Source: Litsea cubeba (lineage: Eukaryota > Streptophyta > Magnoliopsida > Laurales > Lauraceae). From it: a DNA stretch of 64,000 bases. Location: assembly GCA_012931725.1 (NCBI GenBank), contig WHSA01000079.1, forward strand, positions 165,133 through 229,132. The letters run 5' to 3'. Below, in pieces: positions 53,930 to 64,000 of this stretch. The translations under genes and the position numbers were made by a program. Under the pieces are notes generated by a model. The model made no database searches, was not told the origin of the DNA, and saw only the letters and a list, made by a program, of their open reading frames with translations. Positions within the stretch are counted from its first letter, which is position 1. Each line of letters begins with the position of its first letter.

Positions 53930-55530
53930 AATAAATCAGTATTTTTACCCCTTTGGAAGGATCCTGTCGCTGGGTAGAAAATTGTTGTTTCATCTCAGCA
54001 ATAATGGCATGCATCAACTTCATCTCTTCCTCATGTTTACGCTTCTCTTCTTCTTGGTTCTTCCTCCACTCCTCCATTTTTAACTTAATCTCTTCTTCTT
54101 GGTTTTTCCTCCATCCTCCATTTGACGCTGCTCTTCTTCTTTGTTCTTCTTCCACTCCTCCATTTGTTGGAGTTTTTGTTGCACTGAGCTTAGTTCACCA
54201 ACAACCTCATCAAAAGCGGCTTGAGATTGGCGCGACGTGGATCCAAAGACTGAAGTGGGCGTTGGACCTAGCCCATATCCACGTACACGACCATGCCGTT
54301 CTTCTCCCATCACCTGAGTATATATCTCATCACCTATGGAGCTAGAAGATCCTCCTTCTTGTGTAGCACTTAGTTCCTTAAACTTTGACTGAACGGAAAA
54401 AAAAAATTGTGTCATTATGATCAAATTGAGGTTTAGTGTTAAAATTATCAACTTACGTACAATGATTTCCGCTGATTTCTCATCAACAGGAGTCCCGTCC
54501 TTCCGACTATGGGTGCGAATGAAGAGATCCGCTCAAGAAGGTATACTCCCATCAATCCTGCTCCGAGTCTATCCATGTACAAAGTTAATTTCATTACAAA
54601 GTTGAATGTCAACGTAAATTCTAAAATAATAAATAATATAAGTTGCTTTCATATACCTCCTCATCTCTATGTCGAGCAAAACTCTTAGTCCCCCCTGTAT
54701 GTTTAAGTGTTTGCTTACTACGATTGGCCTTATTTTTCGAAGCCATAGCCTACATATATTCAACAATATTGTAATAATTTAATGACACAAGCCAAAATGG
54801 GACTCTTTCACTAAAACTTTTTTTTTAATGGTTTCATACCTGAACCTCTGCAGAGCCCCAGTATCGCACAAGCCAGGCCCAATCTTCACTAGAAACGTCA
54901 GGGGGTAAATGCTGAAGTCGCTCCTCATCTGTGTTCCACGAAGAATAGTACTTTTCCTTAATGTCATTTTTATAGTCTCTGTATTTTTTCCCTAAACTTT
55001 GTAGAACCCACTTTTTCCTCTCATCATCAACCACCGCGTGGTCCTGAGATTCAAGATTAAATAAGGATCACATGAAGTGATTAACTAAAGAAGGGAGATG
55101 TACTAGTATGCAAAAGTATTCATTACTATTTACCTGGATATGCTTCCACATTTTCTCTTTTGCTTGCTCTGGAACGTCGGCCCATTTCGTCACTTGTAAT
55201 GGTGCATAACCAGGCATTCTTACAATTATTCCGCATAGCGTGGCGAAAGGCCTAGCATTTTCACCTATAGGTTGCCCTTCTGCATTGAACTGCACAATTA
55301 GTTTATCATCGGGCCGCCTATTAAACAACTTAATGCCTCGGTTGCTCCCTCGAGTCCTCTTTTTCCCAATGTTAGAATCTGTTTCCAAAGAATAAGAGTT
55401 TATAACCCATACAATACTAAAGATTAATAATCTGGTATCTTTGATCTATCAAATTTATGAATACTTTTATCTATCAAATTTAAGTAATCTTACTTGAACT
55501 GCTGCCAATCCCCCCAACCTCTATGGGGGT
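53930..55530 (-). pseudogene. CACTA (En/Spm) plant transposase-24-type gene, interrupted
   Basis: Five or six exons on the minus strand resemble the Ptta/En/Spm plant transposase family (PF03004). Exon 55388-55134 (FATLCGIIVRMPGYAPLQVT, WADVPEQAKEKMW) splices CAG|GTAAAT to CTCAG|GACC into 55043-54840 (ERKKWVLQSLGKKYRDYK, EDWAWLVRYWGS). Then 54749-54657 (KANRSKQTLKHTGGTKSF, HRDEE) and ~54570-54458 (HSRKDGTPVDEKS, with a TGA) follow. The last exon, about 54391-53950, carries tandem MEEWRKNQEEE-type coiled-coil repeats and a frameshift near 54130. An upstream exon ending SSS|GTAAG is cut at 55530 by the chromovirus LTR. No CACTA termini were found. The catalytic transposase (Transposase_21 type) is not in the window. 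Confidence 0.78.
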
Positions 55531-58500
55531 TGTAACGCCCCAATTCCGGATACCGAGAAAATCGTCAAAGTACCGAAATTGGCGCGCTACTTCCCGGAAA
55601 ATCCGAGAACTTCCAAGATCGTAGGTCCGCAGTGAGGTCCAATTTAAAACTTTTTCATCAACATAGTAACAACGGTTAATTGCGGAAGCATGATAGTATA
55701 GCGGAAGCCATACAGAGATAGCGGAAGCATAAGGTATCATCGTATATATGTCAAATGTAGATGGGCTGATGTCCAGCCTAAATGTATAGAGATAACAAAT
55801 CAAAGTTTAATTACATATTTTTCATTACTACCCAACTCACAACAAATGTCTCTCAAAACCCAGACAAAAGAACACTCAGACCCCTGCAGCTAGTGTCGGC
55901 TCTCCACCTTCCGGCTCGACCTCATGGTCGGCCGGCCCCCATCCGTAGTCGCCTGCTACGGGCACCTCAACGAGTGCGAACGCATCGCCCTCGAACTCGG
56001 GGTCAAGACCTAAGCACCAAGAGTGGGTCAGATCTAAAGATCTGGCAAGTCACGATATGCAGATAATATAGAATGTATGCATCAAATGAGTAGAGACATG
56101 TATAAAGTTAAGAGAGTAACAAAGGTACATATGCTATGCAGTCGTGCAAGATAACCATGTAGAATCATAATAAGCATAACAGTAATAAACCTACACAATA
56201 TGGCACATCCACATAAGCTGGTCACCGCGGGATATTATGCCGCGGCCCTCCCATACTGTACACAGTCGCGGTAGGGATCCTAAGCTAATGCTAGGGATTA
56301 CTAACCCCGCAAAACATCATCAACATCATCCACAACGACCGGAACCGGCATCACACCGTCCGTCCCAACAGTGCTCATCATGATAGCCACACACAAATCT
56401 CAATAGCTCCTACCAGTGATGATCAGTCCAACTGGCTGAGCTTAAATCAACTCAGTGAATGTCTATGCCGACTCGGAAACAATAAAGGTCTGTGTCTGTC
56501 TAGGCTTTGCCTTGCGTGAACAAGGTCCTAACAAAAGTCCCTAAGAGGTCCAAGTACTCAATATAAACTGTGGATCATAGTCCAAGTCCAATCCCATCAT
56601 TGGATCCATACCAATCATTGGATCCATACCAAGGCCCACCAAATACATGGCCTGATCTATAACAGTCCATATGAGATACAAGTCCGTATTTAATGACATA
56701 TGATCCATTTACAACCTTAATGGGTCACACGCCCATACAATCTAACCTCTCCATTCTAGGGTAATTCACATCCAACTTAGGCCATAAAAAGGGCCCGCCT
56801 AGCCACAGACACGGGTCAATGATCCACCCAATCAGGTTACCGGGTCACCTCTAAGTATTCCTAGGTTTAGGTCCTCCATTTTCCATTTAATTAACAGGTA
56901 TGAGCAATAATAAGGGCAATAGAGTGATAATCGTAGTATGAGGGAGATGAATCTCCAAGTACACGAATCATAGGGAGATAGCAACAGTCCAACCTAGGTA
57001 AATGGTCCACTTTCGGATACAGGTCCATCTCAGGTAATTCGATCTTTAAGTGAAACCACAGATGCTAAGGAATATTGTGTTTGGTGCTTAGAAGTTATGT
57101 GCATCATTTGGTAACGTATAAAGGTCGAATCATCTAAGATTACATAACCTGGACTTTAATTAGTGGACCCCACGAGTCAAGGTTGAGCCGTACCATTGAC
57201 TCGTGGCTGGCACAGTGATGGAAGTCTATTTGAATGGTCAATGGGCCCTACATATGATTGCAACAATAGAAATTAGAATCTGGGGATCGTCACTGTACAC
57301 AGTGTGCTCAACCGACCTCCTGGCCTGGGCGGTCAGCTCGGCACACTGGGACCAGAGAAGGAAAAACACCCTACAGGCAAAGCCTGCTTGTCCAGGACTT
57401 CCTGTGAGTTCGGCTAACTCCCTGGCCTGGGTAGTTGGCCGTGCACACTAAGAATTCTGGCTAAAGGGAATGTCCCAGGTTCTAGTCTCCTTTGTTGAAA
57501 TCCCGCCTTTTTGGAAATCCATCTCGGAGTTCGGCTAAGCAATGGAGCTCAATTGATACTCAGTTCGGCCACCCAGCTCAGCTCGGCAAAGGGCCTAGCT
57601 CAGTTCGGCCACCCAACTGAGTTCCGAAAATGCATTGAGTTCGGTTAGGCATTGAGATTGGTTTAGCTCTCAGCTCGGTTAAGCACTGAGTTCGGCTAAG
57701 CTCGAAGTCCGGTCTGGCACGGAACCCGGTCTGGCGCTGAGCTCAGTAAAACACTGAGTTCGGCCATAACACTGAGTTCGGCCGTAACACTGAACTCGGC
57801 TGAGCACTGAGCTCGGCCTAGACACTTAGCTCGGCTAAACGCGGATCTCATCGACCATTATGCTCGGCAGAACTCTGAGTTCAGCTAGTGTTGAATCCAG
57901 CCATCGCTGAGTTCGGCCAGTGCTGAGATCGGCAGTTGCTGAGCTGCGCTAACGCTGAGCTCGGCAACCGCTGGGCTCTGCAAATGCTGAGCTCGGCCAT
58001 CGCTGGACTCTGCCCATCTCTCCTATCAGTGTTGTGTTCTGTTACAGAACCCAGTTCTGCGACAGGACACAACTCCTCTTCATTAAGCACAGGAATGGTG
58101 GTCCACCTCTGATCAGAATCCAGATCAAGTAGCACCCCATGGTCGCACAGGCCCCCTCACATAGACAGACGTAGGGTCCTGATCTACCAAGGGTGGTCCT
58201 ACTTCGATTCCGATCACAACACAACGAGGTGGGTTCTCGTCATTCCATCTCCGGAAATTCATTCCCGTGACCCAATTCTTCTGGGATTCTCCATAGACCG
58301 TTACAGAAACAAAACAAATCATTCCTACATCATCCACCCATCATCAACCGGCCATTGATCATCCAAATGAGGTAATCCCATCCATCAATGGCCAAAGGAA
58401 CCAAACAAACATGCTCAAGGATCGATCTAAACAAATATATTACGAATTGGAATTCTACTGCAATCAAAGGAAGGAAACATGCAATCTAGACTACCAGCAC

Positions 58501-59132
58501 AGTGCACTTGCCTGGATCAATTGAAGGTAGAAGGAAAAGAGAGAAAACCACAGGGAAAAAGAGAAAAGTCTCGACAGTAGCTCTTATGGTGCAGGTTGGT
58601 CTCGGCTGGCCTTCTGTCGAGGATTTCTGGGGCGAGGGGAGAAGAAGAGAGAGATCGGAGGAGAGATGATGGTTCGTTGGAGGGAATTGGGGAAGAAGAA
58701 GAAGAAGAAGAGAGAAGAGATTGAAACTCGAGAGAAAGGAAAAAGGAGATGAACAGTAGTTGTTAGGGCAGGGGGAGGGTTTTGTTTATATAGGTTGGGT
58801 TTTTGGGTTAGGGACAAAAATGCCCTTAGGGTTAGAATAGGATTAGGGTTAGGGTAGAGGGTATTTGGGTCTTTAGGTGGGCTTCTAGAAGATTCTTTGG
58901 TGCAAACCCCCTATGGTAAATACAAAACTCTAGCTAGGGCCTCTAACAAACTAACTAACTCTAAGAATAACAAAAGACACCTTATTGACTCTACTAATTA
59001 CACCACTAGTCTAACCCTAGGAAAATACATAACTACCCTCACTAAGTCCCATAATTAGTATAATTAAAATACTTAGGTTAATAAATAGTATTCAAATTCA
59101 CAATGAGGGCCCACCAGGGGTGGGGTCTCACA
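55531..59132 (-). repeat. Chromovirus 3' LTR, 3.6 kb
   Basis: TGTAACGCCCCAATTCC to GGGGTCTCACA on the plus strand. A minus-strand TATA box, CTATATAAAC, lies at 58793-58784. It contains a degenerate minisatellite (57520-58010). Long LTRs are usual for Tekay/Del elements. Nothing in it looks like a captured gene. Confidence 0.88.
57520..58010. repeat. Degenerate minisatellite in the LTR (GAGTTCGGC type)
   Basis: At least fifteen irregular copies of a short phrase, CACTGAGTTCGGC or GAGCTCGGCTAAGCA and variants, spaced about 14-35 bp. It lies upstream of (minus-strand U3 side is to the right) and away from the TATA box, in the R/U5 half. Confidence 0.75.
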
Positions 59133-59152
59133 TTCCTCCCTCCTTTAAAACA
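59133..59152 (-). other. Chromovirus polypurine tract
   Basis: Minus-strand TTTTAAAGGAGGGAGGAA immediately precedes the 3' LTR. Confidence 0.8.
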
Positions 59153-60910
59153 TTTGGTCCCCAAATGTAAAAACAAAGTAGGGACAAACCTGCGGTAGAA
59201 GATGTGGATAATCTCTTGCCACCTGGTCTCGTAGCTCCCAAGTAGCCTCCTCTGGAGTGTGATGCTCCCACTGAACCTTCACAAAGTGAATAGTTCGATC
59301 CCGAAGCACCTTCTCCTTGGTGTCGATGACGGCGACTGGCTTGGCGATGTAGGACGCGTCGGGCTGGATGTCGAGTGGCTGGTGGTGCAGAATGTGGGTA
59401 GGATCCTCCACATACTTCCTCAACATCGAGACATGGAAGACGTCGTGCACACCTGATAGCTCTGCTGGCAGCTGAAGTCTGTAGGCGACATCTCCGATCC
59501 TGGCCTTGATCTCAAAGGGTCCGACGTATCTCCGTGCTAACTTGCCCTTCTCGCCGAATCTGAGGGTGCCTCGAGCTGGGGAAACCTTCAGGAAGACACG
59601 GTCTCCCTTCTGGAACTCGAGTGGTCTGCGCCGATTGTCTGCGTAGCTCTTCTGTCGACTGCGGCTAACCTTCAGGTTCTCCACTATCTGGTGGATCTTC
59701 TCACTGGTGTCGCCGACGATAGATGGTCCATGGAAACTCCTGACACCAACTTCCTCCCAACAGACTGGGGTCTTGCACTTCCTGCCGTACAACGCCTCGA
59801 ACGGTGCCATCTTGATGCTCGAGTGGTAACTGTTGTTGTAGGCAAACTCACAGAGTGGCAAGGAATCCTCCCAGTTCTCCTTGTAGTCTAGGACACAGGC
59901 TCGCAACATATCCTCCAAAGTCTGGTTGGTGCGCTCTGTCTGTCCGTCTGTCTGAGGATGATAGGCTGTGCTGAAGCTCAACTTGGTACCCAAAGCTCGC
60001 TGAAGACTATCCCAAAAGTGAGAAGTGAAGCGTGGATCTCTGTCTGAAACAATCGAAGCTGGAACTCCGTGCAAAGAGACGATCTTATCCACATACAGCT
60101 TAGCAAGGACGTCGAGTCCTGCTCTCATCGACACTGGCAAGAAGTGAGCTGACTTAGTCAGTCTATCCACGATCACCCAAATGCCATCACTGCGTCTCCT
60201 GGTAGCTGGAAGCCCTGCAATAAAATCCATGGTGATGTGCTCCCACTTCCACTGGGGTATCTCGAGCTGATGAAGTAGCCCTGGTGGCTTCTGATGCTCG
60301 GCTTTGATTTGCTGACAGGTCAGACATCTGGACACATAGCCTGCAATCTCTTTCTTCATGTTGTTCCACCAGTAGTAGCTCCTCAGGTTTCTGTACATTT
60401 TGGTGCTGCCCGGGTGAATTGAATATCTGCTGTGGTGCGCATCTGCTAAGATCTGGTCCTTCAGCTCCTGGATATCTGGTACACACAGCCTGTCCTGATA
60501 GTAGAGTACTCCACCAATCAGTCTGAACTCTGGCCTCTGGTCAATCTGCTCGATCACTCTGACAAGCTTAGGATCGCTGCGTTGACTGTCCTTGACCTCT
60601 CCAAGCAACTCTGGTTCCCAAGCGGACATGGTAGCAAGCATAACTCTGTCGCTGAGCGGCTGAAACTGGACATCCAAGTCACTGAAGACATCGGTCCACA
60701 CGCCCTCTGCTGCTAGGAAACTGACTAGGGCGGTCTTCCTGCTCAAAGCATCTGCTACGACGTTCGCCTTACCCGGATGGTATTTGATAGGGAAGTCGTA
60801 ATCCTTGATGTACTCCATCCAACGCCTCTGACGGTTGTTGAGGTCATGCTGAGTGAACAGGTACTGCAAACTGCGATGATCTGAATGGACTTCGAACTTC
60901 TCTCCGTAGA
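59145..60910 (-). pseudogene. Chromovirus RNase H end, integrase, chromodomain
   Basis: Starts with the RNase H tail (HDLNNRQRRWMEYIKDYDF, HPGKANVVADALSR). The integrase zinc domain follows (HHSRYSIHPGSTKMY, CLTCQQIKAEH), then the core with D (ITMDFIAGLP), D (IVSDRDPRF) and E (DGQTERTNQ). The C-terminus has GDRVFLKVSPARG and FHVSMLRKY, and ends with a chromodomain-like VQWEHHTPEEATWEL. Chromodomain integrases direct insertion to heterochromatin in known chromoviruses. The frame is open for 574 residues; a 1-bp insertion near 60912 separates it from RT. Confidence 0.92.
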
Positions 60911-62061
60911 GGTAAGTGCCGCCACATCTTCAGTGCGAACACGACTGCTGCAAGCTCCAGGTCGTGAGTAGCATACTTCTTCTCGTGTTCCTTCAGCTGG
61001 CGTGATCCATAAGCAATGACTTTGCCCTCCTGCATCAAAACACAACCAAGACCGGTCCCTGAAGCATCGGTGAAGACAACGAAACCGCCTGTACCAGAAG
61101 GTAAAGATAAGATCGGTGCTGACGTCAGTCTCTCCTTCAGCTCTTGAAAGCTGTCCTCGCATGCATCTGTCCATACGAACGGTACGTCCTTCCTCGTCAG
61201 CTTGGTCAAAGGGGCTGAAATCGAAGAGAAACTCTTGACAAATCTGCGGTAGTAGCCTGCTAAGCCAAGGAAACTCCGAACTTCTGTGACATTCTTCGGT
61301 CTCTCCCAGTTCACTACTGCCTCGATCTTTGCTGGATCCACTGCTAGGCCGTCTCTGGAGATGATATGTCCGAGGAAGACTACCTGCTCTAACCAGAACT
61401 CGCACTTGCTGAGCTTTGCGTATAGCTGGTTATCACGTAGCAACTGTAGAGACATCCTCAAATGCTGCTCGTGCTCCTCTCTGGACTTGGAGTAGACCAA
61501 CACGTCGTCGATGAACACCACTGTAAAGCTGTCGAGGTACGGGGCGAAGATCTTGTTCATCAGGGCCATGAACACTGCCGGCGCATTCGTCAACCCGAAC
61601 GGCATCACAAGGAATTCATAGTGTCCGTATCGAGTACGAAACGCTGTCTTCTGCACATCCTGCTCTCTGACTCGCAGCTGATGATATCCCGATCTCAGGT
61701 CCACCTTCGAAAAGTACTGCGCTCCCTGAAGCTGGTCGAAAAGCTCGTCGATCCGGGGAAGAGGATACTTGTTCTTCACTGTTGCCTGGTTCAGCTGCCT
61801 GTAGTCAATGCACATCCTCATCGATCCGTCCTTCTTCTTCACAAAGAGCACAGGCGCTCCCCAAGGTGACATGCTCGATCTGATGAAGCCCTTGTCTATC
61901 AAATCTTGCAACTGGGTCTTCAACTCTCGCAGCTCTGCCGGAGCCATGCGGTAAGGAGCTCTGGAAATCGGTGCGGTGCCTGGCACAAGCTCGATGGTGA
62001 AGTCGATCTCTCTGACTGGAGGCAATCCGGGATCTCGTCGGGAAATACATCTGGAACTCAC
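60844..62061 (-). pseudogene. Chromovirus reverse transcriptase and RNase H
   Basis: RT motifs: GFIRSSMSPWGAPVLFVKKK, CIDYRQLNQ, FSKVDLRSGYHQLRV (motif A), MPFGLTNAPAVFMALMN (motif B), and the catalytic box VVFIDDVLVYS. RNase H follows with FTDASGTGLGCVLMQ and ATHDLELAAVVFALK. All visible catalytic Asp residues are kept. The frame breaks near 62045 (toward protease) and near 60912 (toward integrase). Confidence 0.92.
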
Positions 62062-63817
62062 AGACGACTGGTATCTCCTCGACTCCCTTGGACTTCTTGT
62101 CCTCTGAGATGAATGCGATGTAGCCTTCGCAACCTGATCTCACTAGCCTCTCTGCCTTCAGTGCTGAAATCAACCTAGTGCTGGGTGGTCTCCTCTCACC
62201 CACAAACTCGATCGTGGCATCTGAACCGTCGATAGTAAGTCTGACTATCTTCTCGAAGCAATCCATCACCGCTCGATATCTGGCCAACCAATCCATCCCC
62301 AAGATAACGTCGAAGTCATGCATGGGTAACACGATCAAATCTGCAAACATAATGTACTCCCCGATCTGCACTCGGCATCTGGGGTGGTAAGTCTGACACA
62401 CTACCCTCTTGCCCACGGGCGTAGACACAACTAGCGTATAAGGCAACTCCTCTCCTACCCCACCAAGAACTAAAGCAAAAGCAGAAGACACATAGGAATG
62501 TGTCGCACCAGGATCAAACAATACTCTAGCAATCTGATCACAAATAGAAAGAGTACCTTCAACGACGTTCCCTGCAGCTTCGGCCTCCTCATGTGTGAGT
62601 GCGAATGCCTGACCTACAGCCTGAGGTCTCTGCTGCTGTCGCTGCTGTCCATGGGGCCTCTGGTATCGTCCCCTCTGGTAGTGCTGTCCCCTGGGCTGCT
62701 GGGGTCCACGTGCCTGTTGCTGGGCACGGTACTGCTGCTGAGGTGGCTGGGGTGCCGGTGCAATCTGCTGAACGGGTGGAGCTGGAGCTGGTGCCCTCGG
62801 TGGTGCGGGAAGCTGAAGCATCGGGGCCTGAGGCTGTCCTCCTCTGAATGGGCAAAATCTGGAGATGTGTCCTGTCTCCCCACAGTCATAGCATACTCTG
62901 GGCCCACGCTGCTGCTGCTGATGAGGCTGCCGCTGATACTGATGCTGCCTGGCCTGGCCTGCTGGCCTCTGTCTCTGGAATGGCTGCTGCTGTATGGGCA
63001 AGGGCTGCGGTCTGACCAAGGCGGCTCTAACTCGCCTCTGCTGCTGACTGGCCTCTATCCGCTGCAGACGCTCCTCTGCCCAGTAAGCTCTCCTCAAAGC
63101 CTCCTCATAAGTGTGAATCTCAATGCAAGACATGTTAAGCTGAATGTCGTCTCTCAGCCCATCGACGAACCGACGGATCCTCTCGGACTCAGGTGTGATC
63201 AGAGCCTCTTCAAAACGAGAAAGCTGGGTGAAGCGAACCTCATACTGGTAGACAGTCATGCTGCCTTGCACCAGCGCCTGAAATTCCCGCAGCTTTGCGG
63301 TCTCTGACGTGAGATGGTATGAACTTCCGAAGGAAGTCCGCCCTGAATGCAGTCCAAGCGATCTCGTCTCCTATCGCCTCGAAATGACGCTGAATCGTCC
63401 TCCACCAGTCCTCCGCGACTCCCCGAAACATGTAAGCGGCCAACTGCACTCTCTGCTGACCGGTGCACTCGAAGACCTTGAAGATCTTCTCCATCCGCAC
63501 GATCCACTCGTCGGCCACCAGCGGGTCATCGGCGCCAGTGAACTCAGGGGGTCCCCTTTTGAGGAACCTCTCAAATATGACGTTCGGGTCTGCCTCCCGA
63601 ACGGATGCCGCTGCTGTGCCTGGCTGAGCCCCTCTGTCCATGATGTCCAAGACTTGCGTCTGGAATTGGGCAAATCCTCGGCCTGCTGCTGCTGCGCCGA
63701 AGCCGGGCCTCCTGAGAAACGAGGAAGGCCTGCAAGAACCTCTGGAAACGCTGCTCGAAGTCTGGCTGACTACCGGCTACTGGCATCATTGCGAGTAGAG
63801 AACCCTCCTCTAGACAT
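62045..63817 (-). pseudogene. Chromovirus Gag and protease
   Basis: A probable ATG at 63817 is followed by at least two frame changes (about 63770 and 63650). The Gag domain then runs GPPEFTGADDPLVADEWI and VAEDWWRTI, shifting again near 63270 into a frame open for over 400 residues. That frame has a Gln-rich spacer, a CCHC knuckle CYDCGETGHISRFC, and protease VLFDPGATHSYVS (D-P-G where D-S-G is usual), with DVILGMDWLARY. The zinc knuckle and DWLARY motif are standard for plant chromoviruses. Confidence 0.9.
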
Positions 63818-63969
63818 CTGTTAAGAGAAAGAAATTAAGTTAGTTTAAGTCCAAACACTTAGGACTACACTGATTCTACCCGATCCATCGACCCTACACG
63901 TACTCCCACACTGAGATCCTCACTACGTCCTAAAGTTTCTAGTGTATTTTATTTCCTAGAGACTTGCCC

Positions 63970-63981
63970 GCTCTGATACCA
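63970..63981 (-). other. Chromovirus primer-binding site, initiator-Met tRNA
   Basis: TGGTATCAGAGC on the minus strand, six bases inside the 5' LTR end. Confidence 0.88.
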
Positions 63982-63987
63982 TAAAAT

Positions 63988-64000
63988 TGTAACGCCCCAA
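63988..64000 (-). repeat. Start of chromovirus 5' LTR (cut by window edge)
   Basis: TGTAACGCCCCAA, identical to the first 13 bases of the left LTR at 55531. Confidence 0.85.

Larger units (their letters stand above)
55531..64000 (-). mobile_element. Tekay/Del-like chromovirus (Gypsy), runs off the right edge
   Basis: Minus-strand element: the 3' LTR is 55531-59132, followed by PPT (59152-59133), integrase with a chromodomain-like C-terminus, RT/RNase H, protease and Gag, iMet PBS (63981-63970), and the first 13 bp of the 5' LTR (63988-64000). The right LTR begins with the same TGTAACGCCCCAA as the left one, confirming the boundaries. It is inserted into the CACTA remnant; the left 5-bp flank is GGGGT and the other side is outside the window. 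At least four frameshifts make it inactive. Confidence 0.9.

Noticed and set aside
58806..58860. TTAGGG-like phrases resembling telomere repeats
   Set aside because: Only a few irregular copies inside an LTR; plant telomeres are usually TTTAGGG in long arrays.

Overview
The window is plant nuclear DNA, most likely from a dicot or magnoliid-type angiosperm with large, transposon-filled introns; the sequence alone does not fix the lineage. The evidence is two plant-type host genes with spliceosomal introns (a PUX10-like UBX protein and an NC/LRAT-domain protein), initiator-Met-tRNA primer sites in several LTR elements, and plant-specific retroelement lineages: Copia, Tat-type Gypsy with a second RNase H, and a Tekay/Del-like chromovirus. 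I see no rRNA, tRNA, CRISPR array or organellar sequence.

Layout. 1-1.7 kb: 3' remnant of a LINE. 1.7-8.3 kb: a Copia-type element with TSD TAGAC whose inside is only gag plus a 3' tail; an inverted chimera of two related gag-only elements sits inside it, between 30-bp direct repeats. 8.5-13.1 kb: a decayed Tnt1-like Copia element missing its 3' half, with a small TRIM-like element in its integrase. 13.1-14.1 kb: a TRIM in LTR-internal-LTR-internal-LTR form. 15.1-15.6 kb: a MITE-like element just upstream of the PUX10-like gene (+, 15825-25518, four exons, 475 codons). Intron 1 of that gene carries a nearly full-length RTE LINE with a perfect 19-bp TSD. The convergent NC/LRAT gene (-, 34971-28072, two exons, 261 codons) has one 6.1-kb intron holding a short Gypsy element (TSD GGTCC) that encodes only Gag and protease. 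36.4-48.8 kb: a Tat-lineage Gypsy element on the minus strand, with a spliced plus-strand antisense gene and a ~72-bp tandem array between integrase and 3' LTR. 48.8-53.9 kb: intergenic DNA with a striking 131-bp hairpin. 53.9-55.5 kb: a CACTA (En/Spm) gene remnant cut by a chromovirus (minus strand, 3.6-kb LTR) that runs off the right edge.

How it works together. Only two host genes are intact by eye: a predicted CDC48 adaptor and a predicted NlpC/P60-LRAT enzyme. They converge and do not look functionally linked. Nearly everything else is retroelement, and every autonomous pol seen carries nonsense codons or frameshifts. The most unusual content is a set of pol-less elements (gag-only Copia, gag-protease Gypsy, TRIMs) that would have to be mobilised in trans, plus rearranged nests. 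I found no convincing new enzymatic or defence system. The strongest candidates for novelty are the gag-only Copia family with its conserved LTR palindrome, the inverted chimeric insertion, and the 59-bp-arm hairpin.
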